Assembly (NCBI GenBank): GCA_051646185.1
Contig: JBOFCS010000168.1
Location: forward strand, 1-6,269
Origin: JBOFCS01 sp051646185
GTDB lineage: Bacteria; Actinomycetota; Actinomycetes; Mycobacteriales; Mycobacteriaceae
DNA: 6,269 bases
Direction: 5' to 3'
Made by a program: the position numbers and the translations under genes. Numbering within the stretch: the stretch's first letter is position 1; the number at the start of each line of letters is the position of its first letter. Below the pieces are notes generated by a model that saw nothing but the letters and a program-made list of their open reading frames with translations, ran no database searches and was not told the origin of the DNA. This document shows positions 1 through 4,393 of this stretch, piece by piece.

Positions 1-1
1 G

Positions 2-139
2 GTGGAGGAGGAGGAAAACGAACGCGATTATCACCCTGATTATCTGATTACCGTGCAAAACGGGAGCGCGTTGATCGGTCCTCCGATCAAAGCGTGGCCG
101 GCGGTTCTGGGGGACTGGAACGACCCCAACCACCCATGA
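2..139 (+). CDS. 3' end of an unrecognised gene, cut by the window edge
   Basis: This frame is open from the window edge for 45 codons and stops at TGA 137-139; the other two forward frames close within the first 50 bases. The peptide begins with an acidic stretch (VEEEENERD). It continues as a Gly/Pro/Trp-rich tail (ALIGPPIKAWPAVLGDW) and ends NDPNHP. Third codon positions are mostly G or C, which supports coding. I do not recognise the family and assign no function. It lies in the same orientation as infA, about 350 bp upstream, and is probably the last gene of a separate unit. The same frame stays open after the TGA for another 36 codons, to TGA 248-250, so a recent premature stop or a shortened end is possible. 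The start lies outside the window. Confidence 0.4.
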   Translation: MEEEENERDYHPDYLITVQNGSALIGPPIKAWPAVLGDWNDPNHP

Positions 140-264
140 TTTTGGGTGCCCACTGATCTGATGCTGCTCTGTTATCTGGAGGACAATGGGCTTGATCTGA
201 TCGGTACGATTGACCCAGCTTTCCACTTATCTCAGCGAATTTACACCTGAAGTTATTCCTGCAT

Positions 265-293
265 TTGGCCTGATGGCTAGATACGAGTACTCT
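265..293 (+). promoter_or_regulatory. Candidate promoter for the infA operon
   Basis: TTGGCC (265-270) and TACTCT (288-293) are separated by 17 bases. The -35 matches TTGACA at four of six positions. The -10 fits the loose actinobacterial TANNNT pattern but only three of six TATAAT positions. Transcription would begin near 300, exactly where the first leader hairpin starts (301), giving a leader of about 187 nt. The elements are weak and could occur by chance. Confidence 0.25.
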
Positions 294-300
294 GGACCAA

Positions 301-408
301 CGGTGCGCCTATGCGCGCCGACTGTTGCGTGCCTTGCGGCTAGGCGATCTTCCGATCACCTCACCGACTCACGTTTCTGTCGGTGACATATAGCCGTGCC
401 AAACACGG
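301..408 (+). promoter_or_regulatory. Hairpin cluster in the infA 5' leader
   Basis: Four inverted repeats follow one another. 301-308 pairs with 313-320: 8 bp with one G-U and a CTAT loop. 343-349 pairs with 354-360: six of seven pairs, TTCC loop. 361-368 (TCACCGAC) pairs perfectly with 379-386 around a 10-nt loop. 394-398 (CCGTG) pairs with 404-408 around a 5-nt loop. A competing 5-bp stem (330-334 with 342-346) excludes the second hairpin. No T-run follows any of them, so they do not look like terminators. A structured leader controlling infA stability or translation is my inference; I cannot match it to a named RNA family. Confidence 0.4.
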
Positions 409-410
409 TA

Positions 411-474
411 ATCGAAAGTCACAAGGTGGCCGACAAAGCAGGGTTTACCTGCCAAGTCATCGCAAGTCACCAGG
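411..474 (+). repeat. 16-bp imperfect direct repeat upstream of infA
   Basis: ATCGAAAGTCACAAGG (411-426) recurs as ATCGCAAGTCACCAGG (459-474), matching at 14 of 16 positions with a 48-bp offset. A third AAGTCA lies at 454-459, exactly 10 bp before the AAGTCA at 464-469. The downstream copy ends 12 bases before the infA start codon. It could be a protein-binding repeat or a small duplication; its function is unknown. Confidence 0.45.
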
Positions 475-479
475 ATCGC

Positions 480-484
480 GGAGG
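480..484 (+). promoter_or_regulatory. infA ribosome binding site with very short spacing
   Basis: GGAGG ends only 2 bases before ATG 487, against the usual 5-9. A second, weaker AGGAT (472-476) lies 10 bases before the ATG and may be the effective site. The start codon is not in doubt, because [12 protein letters not shown] is the normal actinobacterial IF1 N-terminus. Confidence 0.5.
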
Positions 485-486
485 AT

Positions 487-708
487 ATGGCTAAGAAAGA
501 CGGAGCCATCGAGGTTGAGGGTCGCGTTGTTGAACCCCTGCCCAATGCAATGTTTCGCATTGAGCTGGAGAACGGCCACAAGGTCCTTGCCCACATCAGT
601 GGGAAGATGCGTCAGCACTACATTCGCATTCTTCCTGAAGACCGGGTTGTTGTAGAGCTGTCGCCCTATGACTTGTCTCGAGGCCGCATCGTTTACCGCT
701 ACAAGTAG
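487..708 (+). CDS. infA: Translation initiation factor IF-1
   Basis: IF-1 binds the ribosomal A site on the 30S subunit and, with IF-2 and IF-3, directs initiator tRNA selection; it acts in the cytoplasm. The 73-residue product is one S1/OB-fold domain spanning nearly its whole length. It carries the family hallmarks [13 protein letters not shown] (about 15-27), [13 protein letters not shown] (30-42) and the ending RGRIVYRYK. Its length and sequence look the same as mycobacterial IF-1 as I remember it, including MAKKDG, where many other actinomycetes have MAKKEG or MAKEG. It is the first clear gene of the operon, followed after 54 bases by rpmJ. The Shine-Dalgarno sits unusually close to the ATG, and a long structured leader precedes it, so translation may be regulated. 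Identification is secure. Confidence 0.98.
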
Positions 709-712
709 GACT

Positions 713-738
713 TTCCTAGGTCCACCAGGACTTAGGAA
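713..738 (+). other. 11-bp hairpin between infA and rpmJ
   Basis: 713-723 (TTCCTAGGTCC) pairs with 728-738 around an ACCA tetraloop; all 11 pairs form, one of them G-U. It starts 5 bases after the infA stop and lies 9 bases before the rpmJ Shine-Dalgarno. No T-run follows, so full termination is unlikely. It may be an mRNA 3'-end stabiliser, a processing site or a pause signal (inference). Confidence 0.55.
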
Positions 739-762
739 CACCACACCAGGAGATCAGAAGAC

Positions 763-876
763 GTGAAGGTTCAGCCGAGCGTCAAGAAGATCTGCGAGAA
801 ATGCAAAGTGATTCGCCGTAACGGGCGCGTCATGGTGATCTGCGAGAACCTGCGCCACAAGCAGCGTCAGGGCTAG
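763..876 (+). CDS. rpmJ: 50S ribosomal protein L36
   Basis: L36 is the smallest large-subunit protein and packs against 23S rRNA. The 37-residue product reads MKVQPSVKKICEKCK.., with most of its length basic. It is the zinc-ribbon (C+) form: Cys11, Cys14, Cys27 and His32 make the expected C-x2-C-x12-C-x4-H set. The start is GTG at 763, preceded by AGGAG (748-752) with a 10-base gap; length and N-terminus match the family exactly. It sits in the conserved infA-rpmJ-rpsM order. Many actinomycetes also carry a zinc-independent paralogue elsewhere that is used under zinc limitation, but none is visible here. The stop TAG (874-876) is followed by a 180-base gene-free leader before rpsM. Confidence 0.97.
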   Translation: MKVQPSVKKICEKCKVIRRNGRVMVICENLRHKQRQG

Positions 877-933
877 ACACCGCATTTTTTAAAGATCGGC
901 TTGGCAACAAGCGAAGATGACCTCCCAGCACCA

Positions 934-1047
934 GCCATCACAGACGCGTGATGGTCTACCCCCGGCACGGAGGCCGGGGCCCCGACAGTCTGCGGACTGG
1001 TAACGCGGGGACGGACTGGGATCAGACCTCCGCCACACCGAAAGAGG
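934..1047 (+). promoter_or_regulatory. Structured leader before rpsM with alternative pairings
   Basis: The GC-rich gap holds nested inverted repeats. Stem A is 935-941 (CCATCAC) with 948-954, 7 bp. Stem B is 953-957 (GGTCT) with 1024-1028 (AGACC), enclosing two arms: 960-966 (CCCCGGC) with 973-979, and 980-984 with 1006-1010, which itself contains 986-990/995-999. Stem C is CCTC 1027-1030 with GAGG 1044-1047, which is the rpsM Shine-Dalgarno. A and B share 953-954, and B and C share 1027-1028, so A plus C is incompatible with B. This resembles a translational switch. In E. coli, S4 represses the alpha operon at a structure just before rpsM; an analogous role here is inferred from position only. 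No good internal promoter was seen between 877 and 1056. Confidence 0.45.
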
Positions 1048-1056
1048 AAATGCCAC

Positions 1057-1431
1057 ATGGCACGTCTCGCAGGTGTCGATCTACCACGCGAAAAGCGCAT
1101 GGAGATCGCACTGACATATATCTACGGCATTGGCCGTACCCGTTCAAAGGAAATTCTTGCTGCTACTGGGGTAAGCCCAGATCTTCGCAGTAAGGACTTA
1201 GGTGACGACGATCTCACCAAACTCCGTGAGTACATCGAAAACTCACTTAAGGTTGAGGGCGACCTCCGCCGTGAGGTTCAAGCGGATATTCGTCGCAAGA
1301 TCGAAATTGGCTGCTACCAGGGTCTGCGCCACCGTCGTGGTCTGCCCGTGCGTGGACAGCGCACCAAGACCAACGCGCGTACCCGTAAGGGACCAAAGCG
1401 CACCATCGCCGGCAAGAAGAAGGCCAGGTAA
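1057..1431 (+). CDS. rpsM: 30S ribosomal protein S13
   Basis: S13 sits in the head of the 30S subunit, contacts the P-site tRNA through its C-terminal tail and forms intersubunit bridges with L5. The 124-residue product has the helix-two-turn-helix core over about residues 14-80, with the GIGRTRS loop at 24-30. The diagnostic basic segment RHRRGLPVRGQRTKTNARTR spans 91-110, followed by a Lys/Arg tail ending GKKKAR. Length equals that of actinobacterial S13. The ATG at 1057 is preceded by AGAGG (1043-1047) with 9 bases between; this Shine-Dalgarno can pair with upstream CCTC at 1027-1030. Only 3 bases separate its stop from the rpsK start, so the two are probably translationally coupled. Identification is secure. 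Confidence 0.98.
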   Translation: MARLAGVDLPREKRMEIALTYIYGIGRTRSKEILAATGVSPDLRSKDLGDDDLTKLREYIENSLKVEGDLRREVQADIRRKIEIGCYQGLRHRRGLPVRGQRTKTNARTRKGPKRTIAGKKKAR

Positions 1432-1434
1432 GCA

Positions 1435-1845
1435 ATGCCTCCTAAAGCACGTACAGGACCAAAGAAGACTCAGAAAGCACGTCGTCGGGATAAGAAGAAC
1501 ATTCCGCACGGCTCGGCTCACATCAAGAGCACCTTCAACAACACCATTGTTTCGATTACTGACCCGCAGGGAAATGTTATTTCTTGGGCGTCTTCGGGCC
1601 ATGTTGGTTTTAAGGGCTCGCGTAAGTCGACACCATTTGCTGCTCAGCTTGCCGCCGAGAGCGCTGCCCGTAAGGCGCAGGAGCATGGCGTAAAGAAAGT
1701 TGACGTTTTTGTTAAGGGTCCCGGCTCCGGCCGCGAGACCGCTATCCGCTCACTTCAGGCCGCTGGCCTAGAGGTTGGCACCATCTCCGATGTCACTCCT
1801 CAGCCACATAATGGCTGCCGTCCGTCCAAGCGGCGTCGGGTCTAG
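1435..1845 (+). CDS. rpsK: 30S ribosomal protein S11
   Basis: S11 lies on the 30S platform and with S7 helps form the E site and mRNA exit channel. The 136-residue product has the usual basic, disordered N-terminus (about 1-24). The S11 core follows, with HIKSTFNNTIVSITD at 29-43, the family signature VKGPGSGRETAIRSLQAAG at 93-111 and the terminal TPQPHNGCRPSKRRRV. The Asn126-Gly127 pair matches the position where E. coli S11 carries an isoaspartate, so the same modification is possible here. The start lies 3 bases after the rpsM stop with only a weak AGG upstream, consistent with reinitiation by ribosomes finishing rpsM. rpsD follows after 22 bases. Confidence 0.98.
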   Translation: MPPKARTGPKKTQKARRRDKKNIPHGSAHIKSTFNNTIVSITDPQGNVISWASSGHVGFKGSRKSTPFAAQLAAESAARKAQEHGVKKVDVFVKGPGSGRETAIRSLQAAGLEVGTISDVTPQPHNGCRPSKRRRV

Positions 1846-1867
1846 CGGGAAAGGTTAGGAATTAAAA

Positions 1868-2473
1868 ATGGCACGTTATACCGGTCCTATGACCCGCAAG
1901 TCACGTCGTCTGCGCGTTGACCTCGTTGGAGGTGACCAGGCGTTCGAGCGTCGTCCTTACCCGCCAGGCCAGCATGGCCGCGCGCGGATTAAGGAAAGTG
2001 AGTACTTACTGCAGCTCCAAGAGAAGCAGAAGGCTCGTTTCACCTACGGCGTGATGGAAAAGCAGTTCCGTTTGTACTACGAGACAGCTAACCGCCTTCA
2101 GGGCAAAACAGGTGAGAACCTGCTTCGCATTCTGGAGACCCGTCTTGACAACGTTGTGTACCGCGCCGGTTTGGCTCGTACCCGTCGTCAGGCGCGTCAG
2201 CTTGTTTCGCACGGACACTTCTTGGTGAACAACAAGAAGGTTGATGTTCCTAGCTTCCGTGTTTCTCAGTACGACATCATTGATGTCAAGGAGAAGTCGC
2301 TAGCAACTCTGCCATTCCAGATTGCCCGGGAAACCCAGGGTGATCGTCCGATTCCGGGTTGGCTACAGGTTGTTGGTAGCCGACTGCGCATTTTGGTGCA
2401 CCAGGTACCTGAGCGCGCACAGATCGACGTTCCGCTGCAAGAGCAGCTTATCGTCGAGTACTACTCGAAGTAA
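1868..2473 (+). CDS. rpsD: 30S ribosomal protein S4
   Basis: S4 is a primary 16S rRNA-binding protein that nucleates assembly of the 30S body and lines the mRNA entry tunnel. In E. coli it is also the autogenous repressor of the alpha operon. The 201-residue product starts MARYTGPMTRKSRRL. The N-terminal S4 domain runs to about residue 90 (YPPGQHGRARIKESEYLLQL at 31-50), and the S4 RNA-binding domain covers about 91-155 (LARTRRQARQLVSHGHFLVN at 102-121). It has no cysteines, so it is the zinc-free (C-) type. The length equals mycobacterial S4. AGGA (1857-1860) lies 7 bases before the ATG. Its stop is followed by a strong hairpin that separates it from rpoA. If S4 feedback exists here, the structured leader before rpsM is the natural target (inference). 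Confidence 0.98.
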   Translation: MARYTGPMTRKSRRLRVDLVGGDQAFERRPYPPGQHGRARIKESEYLLQLQEKQKARFTYGVMEKQFRLYYETANRLQGKTGENLLRILETRLDNVVYRAGLARTRRQARQLVSHGHFLVNNKKVDVPSFRVSQYDIIDVKEKSLATLPFQIARETQGDRPIPGWLQVVGSRLRILVHQVPERAQIDVPLQEQLIVEYYSK

Positions 2474-2480
2474 TCCCTTA

Positions 2481-2516
2481 CTGCACTAGCTTTCGGTTGA
2501 CTGAAAGCTAGTGCAG
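2481..2516 (+). other. 16-bp hairpin between rpsD and rpoA
   Basis: 2481-2494 (CTGCACTAGCTTTC) pairs perfectly with 2503-2516. Two further inner pairs (G-U 2495/2502 and G-C 2496/2501) leave a TTGA tetraloop, giving a 16-bp stem. It starts 7 bases after the rpsD stop. The sequence after it (GCCAACAACAG) has no T-run, so it is not a classical intrinsic terminator. Candidate roles are an RNase III processing site, 3'-end protection of the upstream message, or partial attenuation that sets rpoA level. Confidence 0.65.
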
Positions 2517-2522
2517 GCCAAC

Positions 2523-2544
2523 AACAGTCAAATAGTGGACTGTT
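2523..2544 (+). other. Second hairpin upstream of rpoA
   Basis: 2523-2529 (AACAGTC) pairs perfectly with 2538-2544 (GACTGTT) around an 8-nt loop. It begins 6 bases after the 16-bp hairpin and ends 5 bases before the rpoA AGGAGG (2550-2555), leaving the ribosome site open. It may shape the 5' end of an rpoA message, or the symmetry may be a protein-binding dyad. Confidence 0.45.
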
Positions 2545-2562
2545 ACAACAGGAGGAAACCAT

Positions 2563-3624
2563 ATGCTCATTTCTCAGCGCCCCACGCTGACCGAAGAGGT
2601 CATCGCTGACAACCGTTCACGGTTTGTTATCGAGCCCCTTGAGCCCGGATTTGGGTACACACTCGGCAATTCGCTGCGTCGCACTCTGCTTTCGTCGATT
2701 CCTGGAGCTGCTGTTACCAGCATCCGTATTGACGGTGTTCTGCACGAATTCACCACTGTCCCAGGTGTGAAGGAAGATGTCACTGACATCATCTTGAACC
2801 TCAAGGGTCTGGTTGTGTCTTCCGAAGAGGACGAGCCAGTCACCATGTACGTGCGTAAGCAGGGCCCAGGCGCTGTGACCGCAGGTGACATTGTGCCCCC
2901 ATCTGGGGTTACGGTGAACAACCCGGATCTGCACATCGCCACGTTAAATGACAAGGGCAAGTTGGAGATTGAGCTTGTAGTTGAGCGCGGTCGCGGCTAT
3001 GTTCCTGCCGTTCAGAACAAGGCTTCTGGTGCAGAGATCGGCCGTATCCCGGTCGACTCGATCTATTCACCGGTACTCAAGGTCACCTACAAGGTGGAAG
3101 CTACTCGTGTTGAGCAGCGGACCGACTTCGATCGGCTCGTTCTTGACGTCGAGACCAAGAATTCCATCACCGCACGGGATGCGCTCGCTTCTGCGGGCAA
3201 GACCTTGGTTGAGCTGTTCGGACTTGCTCGTGAGCTCAACGTTGAAGCAGAGGGCATTGAGATTGGACCTTCACCTGCTGAAGCCGATCACATCGCCTCC
3301 TTTGGACTCCCTATCGAAGAGTTGGACTTGACTGTTCGCTCGTACAACTGCCTCAAGCGTGAAGGTGTTCACACCGTCGGTGAGTTGGTTGGTCGTACTG
3401 AGTCTGATCTGCTTGATATCCGTAACTTCGGTCAGAAATCCATCGATGAGGTCAAGATCAAGCTGCATGCTCTTGGTTTAGCCCTTAAAGATAGCCCCGC
3501 CTCCTTCGATCCTTCGCAGATTGCAGGTTATGACGTGGCAACTGGAACATGGATTGATGACGATGCCAGCGCATTCTCGGATGACGGCATCGAGCCGGAC
3601 TACGCCGAAACCGAACAGCTGTAA
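2563..3624 (+). CDS. rpoA: DNA-directed RNA polymerase subunit alpha
   Basis: The alpha dimer scaffolds assembly of beta and beta' and contacts promoter UP elements and activators. The 353-residue product has the N-terminal assembly domain over about 1-228, with FVIEPLEPGFGYTLGNSLRR at 21-40 and VERGRGYVPA at 140-149. A short linker leads to the C-terminal helix-hairpin-helix domain at about 248-311. DNA-contact residues known from E. coli are all present at a constant six-residue offset: Arg259, Asn262, Cys263, Lys265, Gly290, Lys292, Ser293 and Glu296. After the CTD comes an acidic tail of about 42 residues ending DYAETEQL, very like mycobacterial alpha. The tail is slightly longer than the roughly 347-residue Mycobacterium protein as I recall it, because of a few extra Asp/Ser residues near 332-345. 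A strong AGGAGG (2550-2555) lies 7 bases before the ATG. Two hairpins upstream suggest expression partly separate from rpsD. Confidence 0.98.
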   Translation: MLISQRPTLTEEVIADNRSRFVIEPLEPGFGYTLGNSLRRTLLSSIPGAAVTSIRIDGVLHEFTTVPGVKEDVTDIILNLKGLVVSSEEDEPVTMYVRKQGPGAVTAGDIVPPSGVTVNNPDLHIATLNDKGKLEIELVVERGRGYVPAVQNKASGAEIGRIPVDSIYSPVLKVTYKVEATRVEQRTDFDRLVLDVETKNSITARDALASAGKTLVELFGLARELNVEAEGIEIGPSPAEADHIASFGLPIEELDLTVRSYNCLKREGVHTVGELVGRTESDLLDIRNFGQKSIDEVKIKLHALGLALKDSPASFDPSQIAGYDVATGTWIDDDASAFSDDGIEPDYAETEQL

Positions 3625-3629
3625 CTTGC

Positions 3630-3647
3630 GGCCTGGATTTCCGGGCC
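3630..3647 (+). other. Small hairpin between rpoA and rplQ
   Basis: 3630-3636 (GGCCTGG) pairs with 3641-3647 (CCGGGCC), 7 bp with one G-U, around an ATTT loop. It starts 5 bases after the rpoA stop and ends 6 bases before the rplQ Shine-Dalgarno. No T-run follows. It may be a processing or stability element (inference). Confidence 0.4.
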
Positions 3648-3666
3648 ACCTACGAGGAGATTTATC

Positions 3667-4374
3667 ATGCCCAAACCCAAGAAGGGTGCCCGCTTAGGCG
3701 GGTCGGCCTCGCACCAGAAGGCGATCCTGGCGAACCTAGCCACGGCGCTTTTTGAGCACGGCCGCATCACCACCACGGAAACGAAGGCCAAGAACCTTCG
3801 CCCGTATGCAGAAAAGCTCATCACTCATGCCAAGGCGGGCAATCTTGCCCATCGTCGTGAGGTGTTGAAGGTTATCCGTAATAAGGATGTTGTGCACACA
3901 TTGTTCGCTGAGATTGGTCCGTTTTTTGCAGACCGCGACGGTGGCTACACGCGCATCATCAAGACAGCTAACCGTAAGGGTGACAATGCCCCTATGGCCG
4001 TTATTGAGCTTGTCAAGGAAAAGACTGCTTCTTCTGAAGCCACCCGGGCAACTCGGGTAGCTGCGTCAAAGAAGACTGAGTCGGCGGAAGCTGTTGCTGC
4101 CGAAGCTGTTTCAGCTACCGATGCTGATGCTTCAGCTGCTCCTGTTTCTTTGCTTGATGCTTCCGCTGCTGCGGGTAGCCATCCGGCAAACGAAGATGGT
4201 TCAGCGCCTGAAGGTTTCCCGATTAAGGGCAACGCTGATTCGATGCTCTACCATGTGCCGGGTAGCCGGTTCTTCGAGCAGACTGTTGCTGAGGTGTGGT
4301 TTGCAACTGAGGCTGATGCTGAGGCTGCTGGTTATGCAAAGCCTAAATCCCAGCAGGCAAAGTCGGAAGATTAG
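3667..4374 (+). CDS. rplQ: 50S ribosomal protein L17 with an extra C-terminal domain
   Basis: L17 binds 23S rRNA near the peptide exit tunnel. The core occupies about residues 1-120: MPKPKKGARLGGSASHQKAI at the start, LFEHGRITTTETKAKNLRPY at 28-47, and the end of the core GGYTRIIKTANRKGDNAPM at 92-110. The 235-residue product is far longer than ordinary bacterial L17 (about 120-130) and longer than the roughly 180-residue Mycobacterium protein as I recall it. Residues 121-181 form an Ala/Ser/Glu-rich, probably disordered linker. Residues about 183-225 form a compact second segment: FPIKGNADSMLYHVPGS, a variable stretch, then TVAEVWFATEADAEAAGY. This resembles the small YHxPG(S/C)..AAGY modules found at the ends of some secreted and nuclease proteins (called sunset or Ada-like domains), here with Ser instead of Cys. 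GAGGAG (3654-3659) lies 7 bases before the ATG. A 17-bp terminator-like hairpin follows. Confidence 0.97.
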   Translation: MPKPKKGARLGGSASHQKAILANLATALFEHGRITTTETKAKNLRPYAEKLITHAKAGNLAHRREVLKVIRNKDVVHTLFAEIGPFFADRDGGYTRIIKTANRKGDNAPMAVIELVKEKTASSEATRATRVAASKKTESAEAVAAEAVSATDADASAAPVSLLDASAAAGSHPANEDGSAPEGFPIKGNADSMLYHVPGSRFFEQTVAEVWFATEADAEAAGYAKPKSQQAKSED

Positions 4375-4393
4375 TCCGCAGTATCTTTGCTCA

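Larger units (their letters stand above)
140..486 (+). other. Gene-free region and probable infA leader
   Basis: No convincing gene lies in these 347 bases. The only small reading frame noticed (ATG 161 to TGA 248-250, 29 codons) has no Shine-Dalgarno and continues the frame of the preceding gene. The stretch contains a weak promoter candidate near 265-293. A run of close-set hairpins follows between 301 and 408, then a 16-bp imperfect direct repeat at 411-426 and 459-474. Its position before the first gene of the infA cluster suggests a promoter and long 5' leader. That role is inferred from location and structure, not shown. Confidence 0.5.

Noticed and set aside
131..148. CACCCA/TGGGTG hairpin over the first stop codon, as a terminator
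   Set aside because: Only 6 bp, no T-run (CCCAC follows), and the stop codon falls in the loop; too weak to call.
154..201. TGATCTGAT direct repeat (154-162 and 193-201)
   Set aside because: Short, without symmetry or a promoter partner; consistent with chance.
210..215. TTGACC as a -35 for infA
   Set aside because: A good -35 match, but the bases 16-19 downstream (around CAGCGAAT) do not make a -10.
161..250. 29-codon ATG frame upstream of infA as a small gene
   Set aside because: It has no Shine-Dalgarno and continues the frame of the upstream gene after its TGA, so an independent gene is not supported.
383..655. 90-codon frame overlapping the infA leader and infA
   Set aside because: It shares most of its length with infA in another frame, and its composition is unlike a real protein.
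885..890. T6 run shortly after the rpmJ stop, as a terminator
   Set aside because: Only 3-bp pairings (such as 866-868 with 876-878) precede it; no stable stem abuts the T-run. Termination here would also cut off the rest of the essential operon, for which no good internal promoter was seen.
901..906. TTGGCA as a -35 for an rpsM promoter
   Set aside because: It matches TTGACA at five of six positions, but no TANNNT-like -10 lies 16-19 bases downstream.
1243..1686. 147-codon antisense frame across rpsM and rpsK
   Set aside because: Shadow of highly biased ribosomal codons; no family resemblance and no ribosome site.
1202..1693. 163-codon frame overlapping rpsM and rpsK
   Set aside because: It runs across two certain ribosomal genes in another frame; the Arg/Leu/Pro-rich content is a shadow.
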